Shown one piece after another: positions 34,133 to 44,632 of a stretch of 64,000 nucleotides of DNA. Within the stretch, counting starts at the first letter, position 1, and every line of letters starts with the position of its first letter. Origin of the DNA: Papaver somniferum (Eukaryota; Streptophyta; Magnoliopsida; Ranunculales; Papaveraceae); the NCBI RefSeq assembly GCF_003573695.1, contig NC_039361.1, forward strand, positions 135,564,777 to 135,628,776, in the 5' to 3' direction. Under the pieces are notes generated by a model. That model saw only the letters and a list, made by a program, of their open reading frames with translations. It searched no databases and was not told where the DNA came from. A program made the translations under genes and the position numbers.

Positions 34133-35590
34133 TGATAGACACATTTTTGTGTCTAATTTGATCTCAATATTATATATTGTTGTCTCTCGATTTTGTACTA
34201 ATTTTGGTGTTTTATGTATTTGTAGGCATTTTTGGGAATAAAACATTTTTTTGGAAAATTCGGCTCGAAAAGTTGATTTTGGCACCCGGAGGACACATGT
34301 TATGCGGACTCTCTGCTTTGGATAAGGGGCACCCACTTGATAAGGGGTGACCACTTGCTATTCGCACCCCTGAACTGGATAGGGGGAGGTCATCTTCTTT
34401 GTTTGAATTTGGTTTTGGCGGGAATACTTACATGCACGCTGTTGATTTTGGGTCGGATTGTTGGAGGGATTTCAGCGAGACTCAATCGCTAGAAACGATT
34501 GGGCTGGGCCTGAATACACTAGACAGGATTAGTATGGTCAATTTGATCGAGCAAAATGGGCCAGCAAAGCCGTGGGATGAAGATAAAGCTAAACAGGGAA
34601 GAGAAGATAATATCGATTTTGTTTGATTCTAACTTGGAATTTACGTGGCCAATTAGTTAGAGAATATCTTGTCTTTGATTGTTGCTCTATCTTAGGAAGT
34701 TATACAACCAACAGACACGTGAAGAACGAAATTTGGAAGAAATATATCCGAGAATATTTTCTTCATCAATGCCGAGTAATGGAGGATTATATGAAGTTAT
34801 GGCGAGATATTTCGGTGCTGTTGGGTTATAAATAGTTGCTGAGGTATCCTAGCGAAGGTGTCGAGAGTTTGGGGAAGTTTTGGAGGCTAAAGAATGAAGA
34901 ACTCACGAGTTGCAGAGCTGCCATTTTTCTGCTGCTGCTGATGATGAAGAACACCAAGAACACGAAGAACGGACCTGCACCAGCAGTCGTTTATCGTGGG
35001 TCGTAGGTGTGGGTCTTAGAGCTACAGTAAAAATAACACTTCTTCTGTGTCGTTCATTTTGGACGCTTTCTGTGGGTCGCACATTCACTGTTTTATTATT
35101 TCAGCTCCATTTTCATCCTGGTAAACACTCTTTGAGCAATAAATAAATATTTTGAGCGTGTTTTTATCATGATGAGCTAAACCCAACACTGGGACGACGG
35201 AGGAGGTCGAATTTCATCCATGTGGTAATTTCATTAATTCTTTTATTTACTTTTTGCACTAATTTTAATTGAATTAAGATTTTAAATTAATTACTTGTGA
35301 TTTCATTTGATGGAGTATGCTTAGTCCTAGGGATTTTTGATATGCCATGCTTAAGAAATACAAGTAATATTTTATAAAATCTATCTTGGCAATAAACTAG
35401 AGTTAATATTTGTTTTGTTTTTGAACTATAATTGCTAGAATTAATTTCTGAACCATTTGAAGAAAAAAAACGGCCGAATCTTAGTCCCAGTTTCTCGCAC
35501 CAGTGTTAATATTTTTTGTATATATTTTTATTTTTAAATCTTTACAAGTCCGAGCAACAAACTTTTACTACCACTTTCAACACTACAACA
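34133..35590 (+). repeat. 3' LTR of the 6.9-kb element
   Basis: 1,458 bp, differing from the 5' LTR by scattered substitutions and small indels. By eye identity is about 98%. Confidence 0.9.
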
Positions 35591-36360
35591 CTTCTTGATG
35601 CACACTTTCTAGCTTTTCCTTCGCTTCTTCATCGCCAAGGAACCGTGATAGAGAGGCATCAGGGTTACGATGGTACAAGGCCCCGTGGAGAAGAAAGATA
35701 TTCTTTAGATCCTTAAGGCTGACTGCTCCTTCTGTAATGGAACTGCTCAGTTCATGAATAATAGGTGTTCTCCAGTAGTTTTCTTGAGCATCTTCGGTTT
35801 GACTAAGCCATGTGGATGATAAAACTCTTCTTTGTACTATGATAGCTTTCTCTAACCCTTCGAATTGCAACTTGGAGGCGAGGGTTGCTAAGCAATCAGC
35901 ATGTCTATTGTTGGTCCGGCCAGTATGGGTGACAGTTGCATCAGCGAAATGAGTTAGGAGTCGCTGCACCTCGGCCCTGAATGGAGCAAGCGTTATCTCC
36001 TTGAGAGAGTATATCCCATTCATTTGATTGACCAGCAGTTTTGAATCTCCTCTGATCTCCATATGCATCGCTCCTTCCTGTTTAGATAAGGATAATCCTA
36101 GCAAGAAGGATTCATATTCTGCTGAATTATTTGTACAGTGGAAGTCCAGCTTAAATGAATGTGAGAATACTTCACCAGATGGAGAGACTAAGACTATTCC
36201 CGCTCCTCCAGTATCGTTGCTAGGAGTAGAAGATCCATCAAAGTACATCAGCCACGTTTCTTCCTTGACGACTGAAATTTCTGGAAATTCACCTGGTACA
36301 TCGTCCTGTAATGTCGTGGAATCTTCTCCTGGAAAGGCAGCCAGTAAATCTGCTACTGCT
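35591..36360 (-). pseudogene. pol: Tat archaeal-type RNase H and start of the integrase zinc region
   Basis: Minus-strand frame: MYFDGSSTP (Asp), NNSAEYESFLLGL (Glu), IRGDSKLLVNQ (Asp) and NNRHADCLATLA (His, Asp) are the catalytic landmarks of the second RNase H that marks Tat-lineage gypsy elements. It continues through FLLHGALYHRN and RFLGDEEAKEKLESVHQEV, the start of the first zinc module, and is cut by the nested element at 35,590. The frame resumes at 28,687. Confidence 0.85.
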
Positions 36361-37830
36361 TGATCTTAGATTGTTTTGGCTGAAATGTATACTATGTCAA
36401 ACTCTGACATCTGAAGCAGCCATTTTACAGGTCTTCCTATCAGAGCGAGTTTTGAGAGTAAAAACTTTATGGGATCAGCTTTGGAGATGAGCAAGACTCT
36501 GTTGGACATCAAATAATGTCTAAACCTCTGCATTACATGAGCTGATGCCAGGCATGCTCTTTCAGCTTTCGGGTATCTGAGTTGAGCATCCTTCATGGTT
36601 CGGCTGTAATAGTAAATTGGATGTTCGACGCCTTCTTCATCTTCTTGAGATAGCAGTGCCCCGATAGCAACATCACTGGAAGCCGTGTATAATATCAGTG
36701 GTCATCCTTGTACTGGAGATCTCATGACTGCGGGTGATAAAAGTATCTGTTGTATCTTCTGGAACGCCTCTTGCTGAATAGCTGTCCAGGTGAAACTTGC
36801 TCCCTTCTTCAGCAGAGGAGTGAACGAAGCAATAAGTTGAGCCAATCCCGGTATGAAGCGTCTGATGTAATTTACCTTTCCCATGAAACTCTGTAGTTCC
36901 TTCACAGTGCATGGAGGAGGCATGGTAGTAATGAATTTTGGTTTGTCTAGATCAACTTTGATCCCTTCGGCAGTGACCAGGAATCCTAGAAACTTCCCAG
37001 AAGAAACTCCAAAAGCGCATTTAAGAGGATTCATCTTCAACTTGTATTCTCTGCATCTTTCAAAAACTTGCCTCCGAATTTCTAGATGCGATGCTCGAGC
37101 TTTCGATTTTACCACAACGTCGTCGACATTGTCTTCTACTTGCTTATGCATCATATCATGAGATATTGTTGTCATGGCTCGTTGGTAGGTAGCACCTGTA
37201 TTCTTCAATCCAAAGGGCATTACAGTGTAGTGAAAATTCCCAATGGGAGTGCAAAATACGGTCTTGGAAGCATCATGTTCAAACATTTTGATCTGGTTGT
37301 ATCCACTGTAACCATCCATGAATGAGAACATATTGTGGCCGCTGGTTGCATCGACAAGCATATCAATGTTGGGTAAAGGAAAATCATCCTTTGGACAACA
37401 TTTATTCAGGTTCCTGAAATCTACACAACATCTGATTGGACCATTCTTCTTCTTAACTGGAACAACGTTAGCCAGCCATTTTGGATGTTGAATAGGCTTG
37501 ATAAATCCTTCTACTAGCAATTTATGAATTTCGACCTTGATTAGTTCCTCGACCTCATGCCTGAACTGTCTAGGTGGTTGTTTGACAGCTTCGGAGCCAG
37601 GAGTGATATGCAGACGGTGAGTGACCACTTTGTCGTCCAGACCAGGCATTTCTTCGTACGTCCAAGTAAAGATATCCCGATACTCTTTCAACAAATCTAC
37701 CAGGCCTGTGCGTTCCTCTAGTGATAGTGCAGAACTGATTAAGATTGGTCTCGGATCTTCTTCTGTGCCGATGTTAACCGTTTCAATATCATCAGTAGTA
37801 GAATTCGTGACACCTTGCAACTGTTGCGGA
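36361..37830 (-). pseudogene. pol: Tat reverse transcriptase and first RNase H
   Basis: Frame from about 37,830: RPILISSALSLEERTGLVDL and GFIKPIQHPKWLANVV start the RT fold. SFMDGYSGYNQI has the first catalytic Asp; MPFGLKNTGATYQRAM follows; VEDNVDDVVV holds the catalytic Asp pair, but Asn replaces the usual aromatic residue of YVDD. FLGFLVTAEGI and the thumb region lead to a TGA at 36,702 (CGA-to-TGA type). RNase H follows in the same region (LYTASSDVAIGALLSQ, YYYSRTMKDAQLRYPKAE), with a stop near 36,366. The enzyme would copy element RNA to DNA; this copy is dead. Confidence 0.85.
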
Positions 37831-38142
37831 GCATCTTGAACCTCATCATCAGGTGATTGCTCGATCTGACATGATTCATTAGTGCGGGGAAACTCTTGAT
37901 CAATCTCCCCTGTTAATTGCTAATCTTTGCGCCGCCGATAAATGACCCTCCCTTCTGCATCATGAATGGTCATAAAATTGGATCCTGGGGCTGTGACCTG
38001 GTCCTTACAACGTTTGACCGGTGTAGCAGGTGATTTGACTGGTTTTGCTTCCGAAGATAGTGATGACATGTCAGCAGCTGCTTCTATAGTCTTCCAACTT
38101 GGAAGTGGAGTGTTGTAGATCTTCTTAGGAGGTTCAGGAATG
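37831..38142 (-). pseudogene. Truncated upstream part of the Tat pol
   Basis: Minus-strand frame YIPEPPKKIYNTPLPSWKTI ... VIYRRRKD*QLTGEIDQE joins the RT region with a stop near 37,920. Tat homology ends around 38,142. Gag, protease and the 5' LTR are not seen beyond, so the element is broken here. Confidence 0.55.
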
Positions 38143-38580
38143 TATTTATTATTAATATAAAATAGATTTTCAACTCTAAATATTGCAAATCATATATATG
38201 AATTGCTTCCCGTCGAAGATGATGTAATCAAGGAAATTCACCGATCGATATTAATATAAAATATATTTTCAACCCTAAATAGTGAAAAAAATATAAAATG
38301 TTTCCCGTGGAAGATGATGTAATCAATAAAATGCATTGATATATCTTTCTTCAGAAATCATATACTTGTGTTAAGAATCAAGCGGTCAACACAACCTAGG
38401 CACCACTTCTTATAGTTAAATGAAAAATCGCACTCAAATATTAATATATGACATTAGAGACATTAAAAGAACACACGATATAACATAAAATAGTTTTCCA
38501 ATTCTAGATAGTACAAAACAAATGAAATGCTTCCCGTCAAAGAAGTTGTAATCAAGCAATGAACTAACATCCCACTAAGA
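38143..38580. repeat. Degenerate tandem repeat of about 100 bp
   Basis: Units near 38,149, 38,250 and 38,480 share TTAATATAAAATAGATTTTC, a GAATTGCTTCCCGT core and GAAGATGATGTAATCAA. Confidence 0.55.
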
Positions 38581-41572
38581 CTCTGTTTGAATACTCGTGA
38601 TTGTTACTTTAACCGCAAGGATTGTCCACTACTTAATGACTGAAGTATCTTTATTGGCAAAGAAAATCTAAATTGTATTGGTTAATTAAATAATTTGGTT
38701 GCTGGATTTTTAGTGATGCATATAACTAATTTTATTATGTATGTGGCTTGAAAGAAAACATAAAACTCTCGTGGAATTGAACAATTAAAGGGACCTTTTT
38801 TTACATCAACCGTAGGTCAAGTTAACAAAGTGATGTTACAACATGGTCTATTAAACAAAGCAATTTCATGCGTATATCCTGTTCGAGAAAGAAAAAGAAT
38901 AATAAGAATAGGTTTCACAAAAAACTATAATTCAATAATCTGGTTGAACCCCATCAAAAATATCAGAAAAATTTATAAAGGAAAATCAAGAGAGAGTATA
39001 ATGCTCTTAGGACAATAACTTAACAATGTTGTTTGGGATTACATCCACCCTTATTCCTATTTCCCCATTTCATATTAACATTTATCCTCTTGGCCCTAGA
39101 ATTGAAAATGATGGACGGGGCCAGTATCATCCTGGTTTATAATTATATATTCACTACGACATCATCGAAAAGACTTATACATGTTTAGAGAATATATCTA
39201 AGATGACAAAGAGAATTATTCATTTTACAAATGTCCATGTCAGTGTCCTTAATATAGACCTTTGAGACTCGGCTGCAACGAAAACAATGAGAATTGAGAA
39301 ATGAAATGGAATTAAATTGCTTTGCATGGCAACAAAATATAACAAAGTAATGGAAAGGTTTTACTTCCCTGAATTAATTCGAAAATACAGGGTAAGAATT
39401 TTTTTTTTTAACATACTAAATATTTAAGCTAGCTGTTTGAGATTCTTTTACCATAAGTAGACCTCTAAAGATTTTTTTCCTTAAGGTTTTTTAGATATCT
39501 TGAGTTTTATAAACACTTATTTACAAAAAAAATCATATATAATTACAACCGTTGAAAAAGATTACGTCATTAATATGTATGCATCGTTCCATAAATGCTT
39601 CAAAAATAAATCTTTCCATAAATATAATAGGTGTAAATTACTAATTTTAAAGAAATTATGCTAACAGTTATATAAAGTCTAAAGTCGCCAACATTTTGGT
39701 TAACTATGTTGATTCTAACAGAGAGTTACCTAATTTAAACCTACTCACATTTCCATCCTCCCTCCTCTAATATGAGAATTGTTTTTTATACCTAATGAAG
39801 TAAATTTAAGCCCGAAAGTATCAAATTATTAGAATATCCATTTGCAGCGTGCATATAAAACTTAGGTAATGTCAATTCACAAACAAAATCCAGATGAAAA
39901 ATTAGTAATAGGATGTTCTTAATAAAAATAAAAATATTGCAGAACCTAAGTAGGAAAGTGATGGATTGATGGATTGCCCCTGCATCAGGAAGTGATGGAT
40001 GAAATTGGTTGTGTTTCTTCTCCACCATGATCCAAACCATTATTCCTTGATTGCTCATCCAGGACACTCCTCAGTTACCTTGTAGGATTCAAAGAGCCTG
40101 TCAGACTTCTGGATGAATAGCTATACACTAAAATGGAACAACACCATTATCTGAGATGGTAACTGAAACACCTTCATAAGAAAATCGTCATCAAAGTATC
40201 ATTTCCTAGTAGGTGCTTGCACAAAGACATGTGAATCACAGGGATATACCAAACATAGAAGTAAATGATTTACCAAATTGAGATTTTGACTAACACCACA
40301 TGTTTGGAATGTCCTATCGGTGTGTTCATCGGCATAACACATCTGATTCACGGAATACAAATTATAAGCACCATTTAGTTAACCCGCACAACACCCCCTG
40401 CGATAGGCCAAAACCTGGACTTTGTGTTAAGCAAATGATGCCAACAACACAAAAAATACAACTACCATTATAATGAATATAGGTGTGTCCCTCCTTCCCA
40501 AAATTTATCATTTTTAGATCATGAACACGTGAACTGCAGTAACCATTATGAACAAATAATCTTAATGAAATAAACATTTGTGTAACTCAAAATATCATAC
40601 CGTGAACAACATTACAAAAAAAATAATAACAAAACGATTAAACACCTACTTTTGCTATACATATTTTATTTTGAGAAAATCATCATAATAAAACAAAAAA
40701 TGAAGAAAACAAAATAAGCAACCTTACATCGCATCTTCATAAGCTAAACCCCAGTACTGCACACCACCATTTTCCTCCACAAATTTTAATAAAAATTACT
40801 CCACCATATCAGTTACCTGCTCTCAGCATAATTGTTAGTAGGCATCTCCTCAACCCCGCAGAAAATAGCTAATAACAACTTTTATGTGTAAAATGCACCC
40901 ACAAATAATCATATTTACCCCATTCTAATGAAATTATTCTGGAATTGCTCTCGCACCTGAAACACAGAGATAGTCAACAAACAAACCATAACCTTATCAT
41001 AAACCGAATAGAGACCTAAATAGAAATTGGTACTCAAATTTCACCTTTTCAAACAGACACTTTTGATGAAATGTCGACTTCCTAAACCACCTTTCCAAAC
41101 TAAATATTTTGATTTTTCTGAAAAATATCAAACCCATAAACATCATGGACTATATTGAAAATGGGTAAGAAACATACCACCAGTAAAAGCTTAATATTAG
41201 CCTCCCATCACCGCAACCTATTGATTACATGCAAATCAAACAATAAAAATAGATTAGACAACAAAATCCTAGATTGTAAGAAACCGAAAAAAAAAGGAAT
41301 AAAAAAACCCGAAAATAAAATAACGTGCAAACAATGAGGTTTGGCTTTCGCTTGAATTATTTATATTCATTCACCAAAACTAAATTTTGGTAAGAAATTA
41401 CTTTTATTAAGAAACAATATCAATCAATATCTTAAAGGAAGAAAATTAGGCAAATTATTTTCATTATTTATTAACAACATATTAGTATTAATTAAAAGAT
41501 TTTTAACAATAATAGTAGCGACAATTTGATAGTAGTATTATTAAAGAAATTATCCACGTATTGATATTTTTT
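38581..41572. other. AT-rich stretch with no supported gene
   Basis: Only short chance frames on either strand. 38,700-38,815 resembles 48,547-48,670 (GATGCATATAACTAATTTTA / GATGTATATGGCTAATTTTA, then GGCTTGAAA, then a T-run and ACATCAACCGT), so both may be pieces of one dispersed repeat. Confidence 0.4.
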
Positions 41573-41577
41573 TCCCC

Positions 41578-43175
41578 TGATGTGATTTTTAATTGTTGTT
41601 GTAGTAATAAAGATTCGAACTCTAAGACTTGTGAAGATTAAATTTAAAGATTTAACGAAAATGATAAATAAAATAGAGAGTTACTAGGACTAGGATTTCA
41701 TATCATCAAGTTCAATTATTTATTCTTCAACAATTCTAGCTCAATAAATAAAAACATGGACTCTTATTTTTGCCAAGATAGATTCTCACATTATTAGTTA
41801 TAAATCCTAAGTATGGGACATCAAAACATCTAAGAAAGCATGACCCATCAAATGAAATGACAACTACTTAATCAAAATCATAATTCTATTTTAATTAGTG
41901 CAAAAGTCATATAGAGAATAAAATAATTTTACCCATGTATGAAATTCGGCTTCCTCCGTTGTCCTAGTGTTGGGTTTTAGCTACTCATGAAGTAGACACT
42001 CTCAAAATATTTTTTATATAGCTCAAATGGTGTTTACAATGAAGAAAAGAAGAAAAATAACATAAACCGCTAAACAGGCGTTACAAACTCTCCCAACTCT
42101 CGATACCCGTCTATGAAACATCAACACTCTTTATATAGCCAGCAGAACCAAGAAATATCGCTCAATCACTCCAAAAATTCTTCCATTACTCGGCAGTAAA
42201 AGAATATATCTTCGAGATATTTTCTTCCCTTTCTTGCCTCCTTCGCGCGTCTTTTGTTGGTTGTTAAAATTTCCAAACTTCCTGTGAGAATAAAACCAAG
42301 TCTGACAGAATATCTTCTCCCATTAATGCGCAAAATCTTTCAAAGATAAATAACAGAAACTCGTGAATATCTTCCTTGCCCTGTTTTGTTCTAAACGATA
42401 AAATATCCTTCCCTTTTTTATTTTAACGCAATTACCACCCTTGTTTAGTGGAAACAAGTCAATCCTAATCAAATCTTGTAAACAAATCTTATAGAATATC
42501 TTCCAAATCTTTTCCAGAGATCTCTCAGCCTTGTGAAGAACTCGGTGAATATTTTCTTTCCTGTTTATCTTCTCACACGTAGGATAAAAACATGCACACT
42601 CCCTTCACGTTTAATATTTGTTTCAGCAGAAGTAGAACTCACGTAAGTACCAAAAATATTTCCAACAGAATCCCTAATATTGACTTCCCTGTATTAATCC
42701 AAATCCACGTGAATTTCCTTTTTTCTTTGACAGTGAAACTCTTACCGGCCATGTTTACCCGTAATAGGCCCATAACAATCAAAATAATCAAGAAAGGTCC
42801 AATCATCACTCTCCGGTTTTAATCCAGTGAATAACTCCGATTTCGCTGTTCATCAAATAATTTTCCCGCCAAAAACAAATTCAAACGGGGAAGAAAAGGC
42901 TGTCTCTAACCAAAATGTGGGTGCCTTTAGTAGATGGGGTGCCCTGGGGTGTGAATATAAATTAGGGCGCCTCTTAGTAATTGAGTACCCCTTAGCCAAT
43001 AATGAAAGTCCGAATAGCAACTGTCCTCCGGAGGTGCCTTTAACAGTTTTTCGAGCTGATTCTTCTAAAAACGTTTATTTGCCCAAAAACACCTACAAAC
43101 AAGTTTATTAGTGATAAAATGAGTCCCAGCTAGTGTATTTATGGGTGAAAATGTGTCACACTTGCGTGTTCATCA
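41578..43175 (-). repeat. 3' LTR of the reduced element
   Basis: 1,598 bp; ends TGATGTGATTTTTAATTG and TGCGTGTTCATCA as written on the plus strand. Matches 44633-46239 with scattered differences, more than between the LTRs of the 6.9-kb element, so this insertion looks older. Confidence 0.9.
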
Positions 43176-43211
43176 AATTCCCCCACACTTACATTTTGCT
43201 AGTCCTCGAGC
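43176..43211 (-). other. Polypurine tract of the reduced element
   Basis: Minus strand: GCTCGAGGACTAGCAAA then ATGTAAGTGTGGGGGAATT directly before the 3' LTR, the counterpart of 34097-34132. Confidence 0.8.
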
Positions 43212-43223
43212 AAAACAGAAAAT

Positions 43224-43572
43224 TGACCCGCTACACAGCTGGTCATATTACAAGAGAGAGAGAGAGAGAGACCCGCTACACAGCTGGTCATAATTTTTTT
43301 TTTGGACCCGCTACACAGCTGGTCATAACATACAAAAAAAAAGACTCGCTACACAGCTGATCATATCCCTAACAACTATAATTAAATTTTTTTTAGACCC
43401 GCTACACACAGCTGGTCATATAATGCAAGAAAAAAGAAAAGACCCGCTATACAGCTGGTCATAATCCTAACAATCAAATTTTGTTCTTTTTATATATTTT
43501 TTTTAGACCCGCTACACAGCTGTCATAACATGCAAGAAAAAGGAACAGACCCGCTACACAGCTGGTCATGAT
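43224..43572. repeat. Eight copies of a CAGCTG-centred 23-bp motif with variable spacers
   Basis: GACCCGCTACACAGCTGGTC followed by ATA occurs at about 43227, 43271, 43305, 43345, 43397, 43440, 43506 and 43549, with single changes. Spacers (10-40 bp) vary in length and are A- or T-rich, including an (AG)n run. It lies between the acidic gene and the 3' LTR. Confidence 0.85.
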
Positions 43573-43634
43573 TTGCAAGGAAATTCCTGAAAAAATAAAG
43601 TAAAAAGTTAACCTCTCCCCCACACTTAAACATT

Positions 43635-43650
43635 ACATTGTCCTCAATGT
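43635..43650 (-). other. Conserved hairpin of the reduced element
   Basis: ACATTGAGGACAATGT on the minus strand, followed by TTTAAGTGTGGGGG (ends 43,617): the same pair as at 33072-33110. Confidence 0.6.
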
Positions 43651-43991
43651 AATTAAGTCATCCAACGCAAATATTAAGATGGGAAATGCAAAAAGTAAAC
43701 CAAAATAAAAATAAAATAAAATAAATATACCTACTGGAATGTACAGAAATGGATCCCTAAAAATTAACAGCCTGAAAATTTGGGGATCAAACCAAATTAC
43801 AGTATTTACAAACGACAGCTTCACAATTATGCTATGAAAATATGGTGACATTGAAACTGTCTAAAATAGAGGATTACCCCAAACCTAGTTTTTACTTCAC
43901 ATGGAAGTGAGTATAGAACAAAATATGGGGATAATATTGGGACTGCGGAAATATCAATTGGCTCATGCACTGTATCAGGAATAGGCAAGTC

Positions 43992-44482
43992 CTATGGGTA
44001 TTTAGATGCAAAGTACTCCAATAATATTTTAGAAGCACACAATTCTAACCCTAAATTAGGTAACTTTTGGAAGTCTAAGGGTCTAGAAACAACCTCTAAG
44101 TTTGGTGAATTATCTTGTGAGATAGATTCATCTATGGAATTAGGAAAATCATCATCTACACAATCGTCCACAGTGTCATCTACAAATTCTGTCTGGAACG
44201 GAGAGTCACTACTAGACTTATCATCATCATCATTAAATAATCTTTGACATTCAAGAACTCTCAATCTTTGTTCCAAACTAGCGGTGTGTGTTTGTAATAC
44301 TTCTCATATATTGTTAAAGGTGATTCTTCACTTACCTCATGTGGAGCAGAAACTCCATACCGTTACCTGCGCTTATATTCAGCAAGCGTCATCTCAGATG
44401 AGATTTCCTGATAATTTGACTTTCTAAGCTTATATTCCGCCAGCGTCATCTTAGATGACGTCTCCTCAGAAGAAGTCATCAT
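43992..44482 (-). pseudogene. Decayed acidic protein gene of the reduced element
   Basis: From the ATG at 44482 the minus strand reads MMTSSEETSSKMTLAEYKLR with a second SSEMTLAEYKRR copy, then a stop near 44,365. After a frame change, VSAPHEVSEESPLTIYEKYY and then LRVLECQRLFNDDDDKSSSD, an acidic run and LPNLGLELCASKILLEYFAS follow to a stop at 43,992. The last block matches SPHLGLDISASTILQDYL of the 549-residue protein. Much shorter and broken; function unknown. Confidence 0.65.
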
Positions 44483-44611
44483 CCTCAAAAAGTCTCTGAA
44501 AACAAATACAAAAAGAAAGGCATAAAAAGGAAGAAAAAAAATAATCTAAAATGAAATAAAATACTTTACAAAATAAATAAAAATAAACCTAAAAATTAAT
44601 CTAAAAACAAA

Positions 44612-44629
44612 TCCGCGTCGGCGGCGCCA
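44612..44629 (-). other. Primer binding site of the reduced element
   Basis: Minus strand TGGCGCCGCCGACGCGGA, identical to 30146-30163 and three bases from the 5' LTR. Confidence 0.85.
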
Positions 44630-44632
44630 AAA

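Larger units (their letters stand above)
28688..35590 (+). mobile_element. Complete non-autonomous LTR retrotransposon (6.9 kb), TSD CTTCT
   Basis: Two direct LTRs (28688-30142 and 34133-35590, nearly identical by eye), a primer site after the first, a polypurine tract before the second, TG...CA ends and perfect 5-bp duplications (28683-28687, 35591-35595). No RT, integrase, protease or RNase H frame is found between them; the only long frame is an acidic protein of 549 residues. High LTR identity implies recent movement, so enzymes must come from another element. It is inserted in the integrase zinc-module codons of the Tat pol (VHQEV / CGQT). A second, older family member is at 41578-46239. 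Confidence 0.9.

Noticed and set aside
43224..43572. CRISPR-like array of repeats and spacers
   Set aside because: Plant nuclear context, spacers are low-complexity and of unequal length, no cas genes; it is part of an LTR element.
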